Below, piece after piece: positions 33,931 to 44,519 of a DNA stretch of 64,000 bases. This DNA comes from Piliocolobus tephrosceles (Eukaryota > Chordata > Mammalia > Primates > Cercopithecidae). Location of the stretch: contig NC_045441.1 of the NCBI RefSeq assembly GCF_002776525.5, forward strand, positions 71,833,299-71,897,298, written 5' to 3'. The notes under the pieces were generated by a model. It did not search any database, was not told the origin of the DNA, and saw only the letters and a program-made list of their open reading frames with translations. Every line of letters starts with the position of its first letter. The stretch's first letter is position 1. A program made the translations under genes and the position numbers.

Positions 33931-34239
33931 TTTTTTTTTTTTTTTTTTTTTTTTTGCTGAGACGGAGTCTCACTCTGTCGCCCAGGCTGGAGTGCAGTGG
34001 CCGGATCTCAGCTCACTGCAAGCTCCACCTCCTGGGTTTATGCCATTCTCCTGCCTCAGCCTCCCGAGTAGCTGGGACTACAGGCGCCCACCACCTCGTC
34101 CAGCTAGTTTTTTGTATTTTTAGTAGAGATGGGGTTTCACCGTGTTAGCCAGGATGGTCTTGATCTCCTGACCTCGTGATCCACCCGTCTCGGCCTCCCA
34201 AAGTGCTGGGATTACAGGCTTGAGCCACCGTGCCCGGCC
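33931..34239 (-). mobile_element. Young AluY-type Alu, antisense, inside the LTR
   Basis: Full-length minus-strand Alu with a 25-T tail and very few substitutions. It carries GTGGCCGGATCTCAGCTCAC and ATTACAGGCTTGAGCCACCG, variants I associate with Old World monkey AluY. Target duplication AAGATTTC is seen at 33920-33927 and again just after the element at 34241-34248. It splits the HERV-K-class LTR, so it is younger. The open frames 33917-34123 and 33954-34148 are Alu artefacts. Confidence 0.95.
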
Positions 34240-34552
34240 AAAGATTTCATTTTAATATGTAAATGTATCAGTTCCCAAAATTAATACTTTTATAATTACT
34301 TATGCCTGTCGTTACTTTCATCTCTTAATCCTGTTATCTTCATAAACTGAGAATGTATGTCACCTCAGGACCACTATTGTGTTAACTGTACAAATTGATT
34401 GTAAAACACGTGTGTTTGAACAACATGAAATCAATGCAGCTTGAAAAAGAACAGAATAACAGTGATTTTCAGGGAACAAGGGAAGACAACCATAAAGTCT
34501 GACTGCCTGTGGGGTTGGACAGAATAGAGCCATATTTTTCTTCTTGCAGAGA

Positions 34553-34668
34553 GCCTATAAAAGGACGTGCTAGTAGGGAAGATATCGCTAAATTCTTTTC
34601 CTAGCAAGGAATATTAATAATTAAGACCCTGGGAAAGGAATGCATTCCTTGGGGGGAGGTCTATAAAT
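34553..34668 (+). promoter_or_regulatory. LTR core-promoter region (TATA-like boxes)
   Basis: Two TATA-like motifs lie in the expected place in the LTR: CCTATAAAAGG at 34554-34564 and TCTATAAATGG at 34660-34670. Which one, if either, served the provirus is not clear from sequence. Present activity is unknown. Confidence 0.45.
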
Positions 34669-35010
34669 GGCCGCTCTGGGAGTGTCTGTCTTATGCGGTT
34701 GAGGTAAGGACTGAAATATGCCCTGGTCTCCTGCCATACCCTCTGAGGCTTACTAGGATTGGGAAACCCCATCCTAGTAAATCTGTGGTCAGACCAGTTC
34801 TCTGCTCTCAAATCCTGTTTTCTGTTTTATAAGATGTTTATCAAGACAATACGTGCACAGTCAAACATAGACCCTTATCAGTAGTTCTGAATTTGCCCTT
34901 GTCCTGTTTCCTCAGAAGCATGTCACCTTTGTTCTCCTTTTTGGCCTTTGAAGCATGTGATCTTGTGACTTACTCTCTGTTCTTGCATCCCTTCCCCTTT
35001 TGAAATCCTT

Positions 35011-35016
35011 AATAAA
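35011..35016 (+). terminator. LTR polyadenylation signal
   Basis: AATAAA within CCTTAATAAAACTTGCTGG near the 3' part of the LTR, the usual position of the retroviral poly-A signal. A GT-rich stretch follows. Confidence 0.65.
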
Positions 35017-35267
35017 ACTTGCTGGTTTTAAGGCTCAGAAGGGCATCATGGTCCTACCAATAAGTGATGTTACCCCGTGGAGGCCCATCTGTGAAATTCC
35101 TCTCTTTGTATTCAGCCGGCCAACACTTATGGAAAATAGAAAGAACCTACGTTGAAATATTGGGGGCAGGTTCCCCAGATGCTGATGGTTTATGTAACTA
35201 TGAGTTGAGTCAGAAATCCAAGTTTTCCCCACTATTTCTGAAATAATAAGCCCAATAGATTCCCCTG

Positions 35268-35513
35268 TCTTAGCTGGAGTGCAGTGGCATGATCATAGCT
35301 CACTGAAACCTCAACCTCCCCAGCTCATGTCTCCTCCCACCTCAGTCTCCTAAGCAGCTGAGACCACAGCTGTGTGTCATCATGCCCAGCTAACTTCACT
35401 TTTTGGTCTCACTATGTTTCCCAGGTTGGTTTTGAACTCTGGGGCTCAAACAATCCTCCTGCTCTGGCCTCTCAAAGTGCTGGGATTGCAGGCATGAGAC
35501 ACTGTGTTCAGCC
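35268..35513 (-). mobile_element. AluJ-like Alu, antisense, lacking its tail
   Basis: Old Alu in minus orientation from TTAGCTGGAGTGCAGTGGCA to CACTGTGTTCAGCC. The poly-T end and first bases of the right arm are missing. High divergence and the CTGGGGCTCAAACAATCCTC block point to AluJ age. Confidence 0.85.
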
Positions 35514-37364
35514 TTACTACAAAATATCTATACCTCGTATTATGTACTAGTATAAAACAAAGTAATATTTCTTCACCTTGAAGTTTTCATAATTAAAACT
35601 ATGCTGTGATTTTCAGAGTCCCAGAGTAAAGCTGTAAGACAGACTATAATGCAGAGATATGTGTCTGACCTGATTGGTGCCTTTGACATTATTTTCAGAT
35701 GTATGCTCAATTTGGGTTCAATTTCTCTCTTCCATACTCTTTTTTACATAATGGAGGAATCCATATACATTTTTCACTTACCTATGCATTTTATTATATA
35801 GCAATTGTTTTTGATGCAATTAGTTAATATTTTACAAAGTGAATGAGCTACGTGTATCAAATAGCCTCAGTTTTGTTTTTTGTTTTTTTGGTTTTGTTTG
35901 GAAATGGCACAGAATAATAAAAATATCTACATATTAGTCTTGGTTCTACAATTAACATTGTAGTTGATATTGGGCAATTAGGTTCAGTGGTAACCTATAA
36001 ATTGACCTTGTTATATGTCTTCCATTCCTCATATATTGGAAGAGATAGTTATACTAATGGAGGGTATTTAGAATACACTGATTATTTCCTCTCTCATGTT
36101 TCTTAGAACATCAAATATCCCAACATTTTGCTTTTACTTTGGCCATCATAATTACAAATCACTTAGTAATTTGTAATTGCTAATATACCAATTATCTGAT
36201 TTTTCTTGATTGCTAGGGGCTATTTCTATGAGGAATTTTAATAATCTCTTGAAATAGCATATCTCACTATGCATGCTCCTAGTAATATAGCAAAATGACA
36301 CCTTTCAATTATATTAATCTCAATAAACTCATTCGTTCATTCATCCATTCACTCATTTTTACTTTATTCATTTATTTATTTTTGCCATAAGCCAGGCATT
36401 ATGTTAAGTTCAGTGAGAATTAAAAGAAAATTTGCATGATTCTTTGTGTAAAATAAATTGGGAATGTATTTGGATCAGCATCAGTGAGGGCAGAAAACAT
36501 GACTCACCCACACACCTAAATGGTTAAGATCAAGAAACTCTGAAAAAACGACTACTTAGAAAGGCACGGTAAGGATGCACAGACAAATGAGGGATGGTAA
36601 AAGCTGTTGATACTCGTTGCCTGAACGAACAGGAAGAAGACACAAAGTTGTCATAAACCATTGAGAACTGGAACCATCTAGAGGTGGCATTACATAGCAG
36701 GAGTTGGCGATGAGAGGACCGTTTAACTCACAGCTAGTGTTAGGATATTATGAAGAAGCATTAAAAAACTAGTCTTGTACTTTTGCTTCTCATATATTGC
36801 TGTGGTTTGAGGAAAAGGCACCAAAGCAAAAGCAGTGTGTAGAATGGTACTGTAAGTCATGCAGGCATACAATTTACTTTTGTGTTCTAAAACTGTTTTG
36901 GCCAGTTTTATAAATATCATTTAGAGACAAAATTCTGCTGAGCACAACCTGCTTTAGATTTGGTCATTTGGTTTAAATATCATTCTGTTCATGACAGGAA
37001 GATCAGATCACATACCTACATTTTGTTTCATATGCACTTAGTTTCTATCAAGTAGTGAGCTTGAAGCTGCCTCTCAATTGGACAATATTTTTTAGCAGAA
37101 GAGGGCTCCACTTTGCTCTAAAATCCTAGTGATTCCCAAGTGTTTGTGTAATTAAGACTTGGCAGATAAGCCATAAAGTGAACCACTGACTGCTTGCTAC
37201 ACACACCATAAGCAACACTGAGTCTACTGGGTCATTATGGCCAACTGGCAGAGTTGTTTATACCACAGTATGTATCTTCAGGAGAGCTTCTTTTTCCTCT
37301 GAGCCCTTCTCAAATAGTCTCTCATGTTATTCAATAAAGTGATTAGAAATTCATCCTCAAGAAC
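35514..37364. other. Unassigned low-copy sequence
   Basis: No coding frame is supported. A TCAT/TTTA-type simple repeat lies at about 36333-36385, followed by GCCAGGCATTATGTTAAGTT, which resembles an ancient L2/MIR-type repeat (weak). A 10-bp inverted repeat (AATTACAAAT / ATTTGTAATT) lies at 36150-36178. Confidence 0.5.
36333..36385. repeat. Simple repeat (TCAT)n / (TTTA)n
   Basis: Imperfect tetranucleotide tract: TCATTCGTTCATTCATCCAT followed by TTTATTTATTTATTTTT. Low complexity, no coding meaning. Confidence 0.75.
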
Positions 37365-37975
37365 GTTTTTACACAGTTGTGGGAATGTGAATTAGTTGAA
37401 TCATTGTGGAAGACAGAGTGGTGATATCTCAAGAATCTAGAACCAGAAATGCCATTTGACCAAGAAATCCCATTAATGGGTATATATCCAAAGGAATATA
37501 AATTATTCTACTATAAAGACACATGCACATGTATATTTATTGCAGCACTATTTACAATAGCAAAGACTTGGAACCAACCCAAATGCCCATCAATGATAGA
37601 CTGGATAAACAAAATTTGGCCTATATACACCATGGAATACTATGCATCCATAAAAAGGAATGAGAGCACGTCCTTCATAGGTACATGGAGGAAACTGGAA
37701 GCCATCATCCTCAGCAAACTAACAAGGGAACAGAAAACCAAAGACTGCATATTCTCACTCATAAGTGGGAGTTGAACATTGAGAACACATGGACACAAGC
37801 AGGGGACCAGCACATACCAAGACCTGTTGGTGGGTGAGGATTGATGGGAGATAACCTAGAGAATAGGTCAATAGGTGCAGCAAACCACCATGGCACACGT
37901 ACACCTGTGTAACAAAGCTGCACGTTCTGCACATGTATCCTCTTATTTTTAGAAGAAATAAAGAAAAAAAATATA
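37365..37975 (+). mobile_element. 5'-truncated L1PA-type LINE-1
   Basis: Plus-strand L1 3' end: the last part of ORF2 (open from 37449 to the TGA at 37773-37775, ending FSLISGS), a short 3'UTR, and an A-rich end after GCACATGTATCCTCTTATTT. The ORF2 C-terminal frame of 108 codons is intact, but the element lacks the endonuclease, RT and promoter, so it is dead on arrival. Confidence 0.92.
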
Positions 37976-39057
37976 AATGCCTTGCTTTTCTCATTAAAAA
38001 AAGAAATGTGACAAATATTGCCTCCAATATCCAAAGAGGTATGCTAAGGATTGTGTAATTATTTTTCATGATGAGAGAATGAAGGTGCAGAATTTTATAT
38101 TTCATATCACAAGGAATATTTCAACATTTCCTGGACAATTGAATTCCACGATACCACCAATGTGGCAGGCTATGAGTTTGCTGTTGGGGCTTATGTCTCT
38201 CCATATGGCATGTGTACTTCTTATAGGGACATACAACTTATTACTCATCAGACGTAGTTAGCATAATTCTATCCATTTAAGGGACTTAAATAATTTCCTG
38301 GGATATCAAGCATTTGTGTTTGCCCTGGGATATGAGGAAGAGAGGGGAGGTGACATAATCTTGAGGAAAGATAGTGAAGACCTATTACTCTCATGGCCAG
38401 TTGAAGGTACACTTCCTTGGCTTATCTTTATTAATTATGATTGAGAATATAGTGGCTATATAATTTATTATCAGCTAAACAAGAACATTTAGAAAGTGAA
38501 AGGGAGTACCATTAATAATAACATCAGGACACTAGGCATAAAACGAGACTGTCCCAACTTAATTGTGTTGTAAGTTTATCCATAATTCTGACTGACAGGA
38601 CTTTGTACAGACCTTCCCTTCCGTTCTGATCATTTTCTACAGTTCAGAATTATTTTGTTAAGATATTATCTGTTTGAGCTCATTATATTTTGATATTAAA
38701 ATAATATTTTTCCACTTTTAAGCTGTTTCACATCATAAAAATTGGTTGAATTTGCCTTTAAAAATCAAATACCTATTTTTTACTATTAATTGATTGATCT
38801 ACTTTCTTTATTTTGCAATTGTAGCAGAAATGTGATAAATTCAAAACTGTATGTATCCAAAAATGCTCAAATTCAAAAATACAAAAATTCTCATGTTAGT
38901 GATATGCAGATGTTTATACAATACTCCTGCTTCTTTTGCTAACCTCCCACTTTTATACTTCCTCAGTTCTTTTAGCTACCCTGCTGTGTCAACATAATGC
39001 AGCTTGTTGGTGGTATTACACGTGACCTCTGTGTATTTCCCACATATTGCATAAACC
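37976..39057. other. Unassigned low-copy sequence
   Basis: No supported gene. The part 38000-38420 is somewhat less AT-rich than its surroundings and may be a decayed repeat that I cannot name. Confidence 0.45.
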
Positions 39058-39064
39058 GTTTCAT

Positions 39065-39067
<3 letters not shown>

Positions 39068-39095
<28 letters not shown>

Positions 39096-39393
39096 TTTTT
39101 TTTTTTTTTTTTGAGACGGAGTCTTGCTCTGTCGCCCAGGCTAGAGTGCAGTGGCCGGATCTCAGCTCACCGCAACCTCTGCCTCCTGGGTTCACGCCAT
39201 TCTCCTGCCTCAGCCTCCCGAGTGGCTGGGACCACAGGCGCCCACCACCTCGCCCGGCTAATTTTTTGTATTTTTAGTAGAGACGGGGTTTCACCGCGTT
39301 AGCCAGGAGGGTCTCGATCTCCTGACCTCGTGATCCGCCCGTCTCGGCCTCCCAAAGTGCTGGGATTACAGGCTTGAGCCACCGCGCCCGGCC
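39068..39393 (-). mobile_element. Young AluY-type Alu, antisense, with TTTA-expanded tail
   Basis: Minus-strand full-length Alu. Its tail, read on plus, starts with about eight TTTA units and a T-run before GAGACGGAGTCTTGCTCTGT. It shares GTGGCCGGATCTCAGCTCAC and ATTACAGGCTTGAGCCACCG with the Alu at 33931. The 10-bp target duplication GTTTCATTTA is perfect (39058-39067 and 39395-39404). Frames 38997-39302 and 39047-39277 are Alu artefacts. Confidence 0.95.
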
Positions 39394-40069
39394 AGTTTCA
39401 TTTAAATTCAGAGGAAAAGTGAATGCAATTTACTTTTGCGTAATAATAAGGGATCATCTTGCTTCAGCTGGATTCCTGTGACAGAGCTTAATAAAACATT
39501 TGATGAAATCTTGATTAGGACACACAAAGCATGATATTTGGGAAACATCAAGTGTGATTTGAGGTTTTATATAATTCTAACCCTAATGTCTCTTGTGCTG
39601 AATGAAATAATCAGATTAAACATATGTACACTAATGATGTGTTTGTCATGAAAACAGAGCATACAATTCCTTCATCAATGGGACAGGAGAGGATGATTTT
39701 TTTAATTCGCTGCTGATTTCTAAATTTTTTTTGTAATGAAATGCTTCTGAGAGCTCTGATATTTTTGAAATGATTTTTTGGTCTAATTTGTGTGGTCCAC
39801 GGATGACAAGTAAGGTTTTACCCTTGGTGGCTTTGTTTTCCTTTATTTTCAGTTTGAGAAGTTTAAAAGACAAATAGATAATTGGATGTTCAGAGATGAA
39901 GCCAGTGCATTTTTTTTTAAAGATTGCAACCTCATTGCTTATGTACCCTTTAAAAAACTATATTTCTTCTGTTGCAAAGTTAGGATTTTAGTTACAAAGA
40001 CTATCCATGCCTTAGAATTTTTGGATGTCTTTGTTTCCCTTTCACCTAAATTCAAAATGAAATGAGAAC

Positions 40070-40165
40070 CTTTGTGTATGTATGTGAGTGCTTGTATGTG
40101 TATGACTCTGTGTGTAAGTGCAGAGTTGTGTATGAGAGTGAATGAGTATGAATACGTATGAGTTG
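40070..40165. repeat. Degenerate GT-rich simple repeat
   Basis: TGTGTATGTATGTGAGTGCT and similar units mixing TG, TATG and GAATGAG words. An old, decayed microsatellite. Confidence 0.7.
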
Positions 40166-40292
40166 TAGTGGGAAAGCATGGGGTCATATTAGCTTGACTG
40201 AGTGACAGTGATCAGCGGAACTAATAAGTGTTTAATGAACTCATGAAACTAGTGAGGAATATTGTATATATAGAATACCTTTGTTTCAAGGA

Positions 40293-40302
40293 NNNNNNNN
40301 NN
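40293..40302. other. Assembly gap (10 N)
   Basis: Exactly ten N, probably a placeholder of arbitrary length. True distance and content are unknown. Confidence 0.98.
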
Positions 40303-40884
40303 TTCATATAATTCAGTGTCATGAAGTAGGAAAGAAGTAACTAGATTTAAGTGAATCAAGATGTAAGATAAGTATAAATAAAGTAGTCCACAAATTAATG
40401 CCCAGCTCAATAAGAAACTCTTTATCAAAGAACATAGTATAATGAAGTATATTCTGTGCATTCTGGACAAAGTCTTCTGCAGGGATTAGATGTGGATGCT
40501 CAGATTGAAAAATCAGGAGTGAAAATGAATCATAGGTGCACATGGAAATATTTACACAGTGATGGCAAGCAACATTAAGCTGCTACACATTTGATTCTGA
40601 AAATTTATTTTTAAATGAATATCTTTATTTTTGAATCAGCATTATTCATTTTACTACAAAGATTAACACATTTTTGTGTGTAAGATAAGCTTTACTTTCT
40701 CTATTTCCCACTGAAATATACTATTATTTCAATTTTATTTAATAAATGGTAATTTTTTCAATTCTATTATATACCAAGTTCTATATACGAACATATATAT
40801 ATATATATATAATTCATATTCTCTTGATTCTACTCTATTCTTTTTTCTTATATTTTTGCTTATATATGACAGTAGATTGATAAA

Positions 40885-41555
40885 ATTCTATGGCATATTT
40901 TGACATCTAGTAGAACAAGTTACATCGATTGGTTCTTTTTCAAAATGCATAAGTAATTTGTTCATCTTTACCTCTGTGACAGACACATACAAGGTGATCC
41001 CCTGATAAGTTATGACTTTATATAACCCCTTCCACTTGAATGAGAGTGGAATTTGAGTGAAGGTGAAAGTTGTGATTTGCTTTACCAAATAGAATATGGA
41101 AAATGTCATGGGATGTCACCCCCATGATCACTTCTTGTGTATAAGACTCCATCTCAGTTGACCAGATTGAAAAACTTACTTGCTGGCTTTGAAGAGATAA
41201 GCTGCTATGTTACATAAGGACCTGGGAGAGGGTCAGGTGGCAAGGCACTATGGACATCCTTCAGGAGATAAGAGTGGTCCCTGACTAACACTCAGCAACA
41301 AAACTGCCATGGGGATAAATTTCACTTACAACATGAATGATCTTGGAGTCCAAGTCTTCCTCAGGCAAGCCTCCAGCTAAGAATGCAGCCCAGTAAATAC
41401 TAACTTTGCCCTTGTAAGATGCGAAGTAGAGAACTCAACCAAGCTATAACTAAGCTATACCCAAATTTCTCAACTAAAGAAACTACGAAATAACAAACTT
41501 GTGTTGGCTTAAACCACTAAATTTGTTGTAATGGAAAATTGATACATTTTCAGGA
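40885..41555 (+). mobile_element. MLT1-like MaLR LTR, old
   Basis: Diverged plus-strand LTR. Recognisable are the AAGCTGCTATGTTACATAAG block near 41201, GATAAGAGTGGTCCCTGACT near 41267, the AATGATCTTGGAGTCCAAGTC region near 41336, and the 3' end TGTGTTGGCTTAAACCACTA followed by AATTTGTTGTAATGG. The left boundary is uncertain. The 73-codon antisense frame 41109-40888 overlaps it and is unsupported. Confidence 0.6.
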
Positions 41556-41611
41556 TAAATTTTAGAATAAAGTGTTACATACTAAAATGTCTTGTGGTAT
41601 AAAAGAAACTC

Positions 41612-41894
41612 GGCCGGGTGCAGTGGCTCACGCCTGTAATCCCAGCACTTTGGGAGGCCCAGCTGGGTGGATCACGAGGTCAGGAGATCGAGACCATCCT
41701 GGCTAACACGGTGAAACCCCGTCTCTACTAAAAACACAAAAAATTAGCCGGGCGTGGTGACGAGCGCCTGTCGTCCTAGCTACAACGGAGGCTGAGGTAG
41801 GAGAGTGACATGAACCCAGGAGGCGAAGCTTGCAGTTAGCTGAGATGGCGCCACTGGACTCCAGCGACAGAGCGAGACTCCGTCTGAAAAAAAA
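41612..41894 (+). mobile_element. AluY-type Alu, sense
   Basis: Plus-strand Alu from GGCCGGGTGCAGTGGCTCAC to a short 8-A tail. The left arm GGATCACGAGGTCAGGAGAT is AluY-like. It is flanked by imperfect AAGAAACTC and AGGAAACTC (41603-41611 and 41894-41902), a target duplication with one difference. A few deletions are visible in the right arm. Confidence 0.93.
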
Positions 41895-41971
41895 GGAAAC
41901 TCAATATATTAAGGAAACTTTTCAAGCAAAGTGTCAGAAAGATGAAATGTAAAGCCCCCTGTGTTTGAGTG

Positions 41972-42225
41972 TCTGTGGAGAGGTGTGCTTGAGGTTTCAT
42001 GCAACTGGACACACCACAGTTTTCTGCTCCAGTAAAGAAACTTGCCCTCTGCTTTCCATTTTTATGGCCTTTCTTGTGAGAGTGTCTTGTGAGAGTATCT
42101 GTGGAGAGGTGTGCTTGAGGTTTCATGCAGTCGGACACACTACAGTTTTCTGCTCCAGTAAAGAAACTTGCCCTATGCTTTCCATTTTTATGGCCTTTCT
42201 TGTGAGAGTGTCTGTGGATACGGCG
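41972..42225. repeat. Two-unit tandem duplication, 126-bp period
   Basis: TCTGTGGAGAGGTGTGCTTG starts at 41972 and again at 42098, and the two units match almost throughout (CAGTTTTCTGCTCCAGTAAA, CTTTCCATTTTTATGGCCTT). A third partial start, TCTGTGGAT, is at 42211, 113 bases on; unit 1 carries a 13-bp extra GTCTTGTGAGAGT. The 126-base period keeps frame, so long open frames run across both strands (42234 on plus; 150 codons on minus, 42288-41836, ending in the Alu). I recognise no protein in either. Confidence 0.9.
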
Positions 42226-43004
42226 GCTACTTAAATATTTAGGGGAGTCAAAACCTACCATGCAGCCAGAAAAGAGTAGTGGTAGCATCCGGAGGGCGTG
42301 GACACCTAGACTTTGTCAATCCTCTCACTGGGTATGGGATGAAAGAAGAGAGTCACTGCTGCTACAAGCCCGGAGACAACCTCTTGAATCATTCAGAAGA
42401 TAATTCTACTTATCTTCCTATAATGAGAGATCATCAATCATAAGCCTTTCACCAGGGGAATGCATTAACCATTTTACCTGTATCTGGAATAAAAAAGAAA
42501 GGTTGTTAATTTCTCCATTTGTTTGCCTACTTCCAAAGTTTGAGTTTCTTAATGTTCCAGAAATAATGTATTATACCTCCTAGGAGGGAATCAAACTTTC
42601 TCCTTTGCTCAGAGCATTAGACTCTGTAGGGATTCAGGGATTTGCCACTCTAGTGGCATTCTGGTGTTACTGGGAAATTTTGCAAGCAGAATCCTGCAGA
42701 AAGGCACCTGGGCCTGAACCCAGTCATGTGCACTATGGGTCTGTGCTCCAGGAGTGGGACCCTGCCCTCTTATTCTGCCATTCCACATGGCTTCATGAAA
42801 GTGACCTGGAGCAGGACCAAAAAATGTCTGAAATGTCATGGGAAGAATTGCGAACAGAATGCAAGATACAAGAGCTGATAATACCTGGAGAAAATGAGAC
42901 CATGTGAAGCACTTTGGAAGAAGAGAAACTCAGACACTCAGAACATGTCAGACAAAAAGAAGCATTGTTATTCGGCAAATGGTACTGCTGATTTCTCTAA
43001 AATT
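42226..43004. other. Unassigned sequence with a 100-codon chance frame
   Basis: Slightly richer in G+C than most of the window around 42600-42900. A frame from 42605 to 42907 starts at TTG, not ATG, and has no recognisable domain. I do not call it a gene. It could belong to an unidentified decayed retroelement. Confidence 0.45.
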
Positions 43005-43770
43005 CCTTAAAAATGTTTTTATTGGGATTATATAAAATATGTAGATTATCTAGATGTTTAATATTGGCATTGTTCCCACAATTATTAACCTGGCTATTAA
43101 CACTGGAGTAGATCACATAAAATTATCTACATAGGAACTAGAGTACACATTTGTAATCACTATGTTTTTTCTTCATCTATTTTGTCAAAATACATATATG
43201 GCATTTCTCACTCAATTTGCTGTTAGAATAGTATCTTTCACCTCTAATTAATCTGCCTTGTTGGGATAACTCTCTAATGGTCCCTCTGTCTATACATGCT
43301 TATATTTTTTATAAAGTGGCCCCAAGCTTGACATCCGCATTTAATTAAATTCTACTTGGATGTTTCCTTTTGATGCAATAAAAGGCGGAGAAAGAAACTT
43401 CAGTTTCTTTATGTAATTTGACAAAGTTTCTGCATCATTAAAACACACCCTATCCAGGAATACAAGATGTCTTTCCATGTATTAGGTTTTCTTTTATGTT
43501 TTTCAATAAAGTTTATGAAATTTATATAGGTCTTGTACTTTTTTGTTAGCTTTCTCTAGGTACCCTATGGTTCTTGCTGGTATTGCAAATTAGTCATCTC
43601 TATCAATTTGATTTTACTATTATTGTTTTTGTTGTACGAGAGGACTCTTGTATTTGCATTTCACTCATTTGTTTAGTTGGTTGGTTGACTTTATGTTCAG
43701 CAACCCTTTATTTTTATCCCATTTATCTTATTAGGTCTGGATTTTTTAAATGTGTTTTCTTACAGTAATG
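43005..43770 (-). mobile_element. Very old LINE-1 (L1M-type) fragment, antisense, patchy
   Basis: Weak antisense ORF2 resemblance in two patches: about 43005-43080 (ATTGGGATTATATAAAATAT, TAGATTATC) and 43455-43770 (CCAGGAATACAAGATGTCTT, GTTTTTCAATAAAGTTTATG, TAGGTACCCTATGG). The 43080-43455 interval is not matched. No coding capacity. Confidence 0.4.
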
Positions 43771-44480
43771 ATACTAGCAAATAATAATTATTACATCTAT
43801 AGGTAGACACCCTTGTAAAAAAAAAAAAAAAAAAGCAAAATAATTTAGACTAGTTTTCCAGCTCCAAATAGCTCTTTTGAGAGTAAATGCTGTCTCTTAG
43901 TAAGATATGTGGGTTTAAAACCATTTCCATTTATCAAAATAGCTTCTAATCCAAAGAAAAGCCAGTTCTTGTTCAAAATGGACTTGCTGCGGCAAAACAA
44001 AAAAAAAAAGATTCAGTGCCACAGTATTACTGGAGAACTTCACTCTCCAGTAATTCTGAGAGGGAATCTCAGTATGTCTCTGATTCAACTGTGCTATTCA
44101 CCCATCAAAATGATTCTGTCATTCTCCCTGCCACTGCAGGGGTTGGTTGCTGAAAACTCACAGCTGAATCACTCTCTAGGATTCAACTTCTGCTGAGAAG
44201 AAAGGGATTACTTAAAAGTTATGCTCCCTCCCTAGGAAGAACCGTCATTTGAAAGCTGGTCAATGTTTAGGGTGGGACTTAGTTAATTAATATACTGATC
44301 ATCATCATGGTAAGACTGAGATTGTGTCAACTGCCCAGGGTATAGCCATGAACTCAGCCTGAGCCTACAGACTGGCAGACTGCAAAGCTTTAGTCCAAGA
44401 GGCCCCAACTTGCATACAATGGGCTTTTAGGAATACCATGGAGTTGTTTTAAGTACATGTGACTACTTTGTGTTTCTGTT

Positions 44481-44519
<39 letters not shown>

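Larger units (their letters stand above)
33851..35181 (+). mobile_element. Solo HERV-K-class LTR (endogenous retrovirus remnant)
   Basis: About 1.0 kb LTR (after removing the Alu inside it) beginning TGTTGCAGGAAATCAGGGAC and ending near GGTTCCCCAGAT. CTGATG flanks it on both sides (33845-33850 and 35182-35187). A 6-bp duplication and ~1 kb length are typical of betaretrovirus-like (ERVK) LTRs. No gag, pol or env sequence is present, so this is a solo LTR left by LTR-LTR recombination. I place it near the MER9/MER11/LTR13 group by resemblance and cannot fix the subfamily. The expected CA at the 3' terminus is not preserved. Confidence 0.85.
39405..40884. other. Unassigned low-copy sequence with gap
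   Basis: Contains a 75-codon lysine-rich antisense frame (39873-39646) with no recognisable family, a degenerate GT-rich tract (40070-40165), an assembly gap (40293-40302) and an (AT)n tract (40791-40811). The antisense frame 40470-40249 runs across the N run and is not meaningful. Confidence 0.5.

Noticed and set aside
37755..38105. 116-codon antisense frame
   Set aside because: Mostly antisense to the L1PA 3'UTR; a well-known type of L1 shadow frame.
40249..40470. Antisense frame across the assembly gap
   Set aside because: Contains the ten N, so frame continuity is unknown.
41972..42225. Considered as the start of a CRISPR-like or satellite array
   Set aside because: Only two units without spacers in a primate genome; a simple tandem duplication.
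42605..42907. 100-codon frame considered as a possible processed gene fragment
   Set aside because: Starts at TTG, has no domain I recognise, no splice or poly-A context, and upstream and downstream frames are closed.
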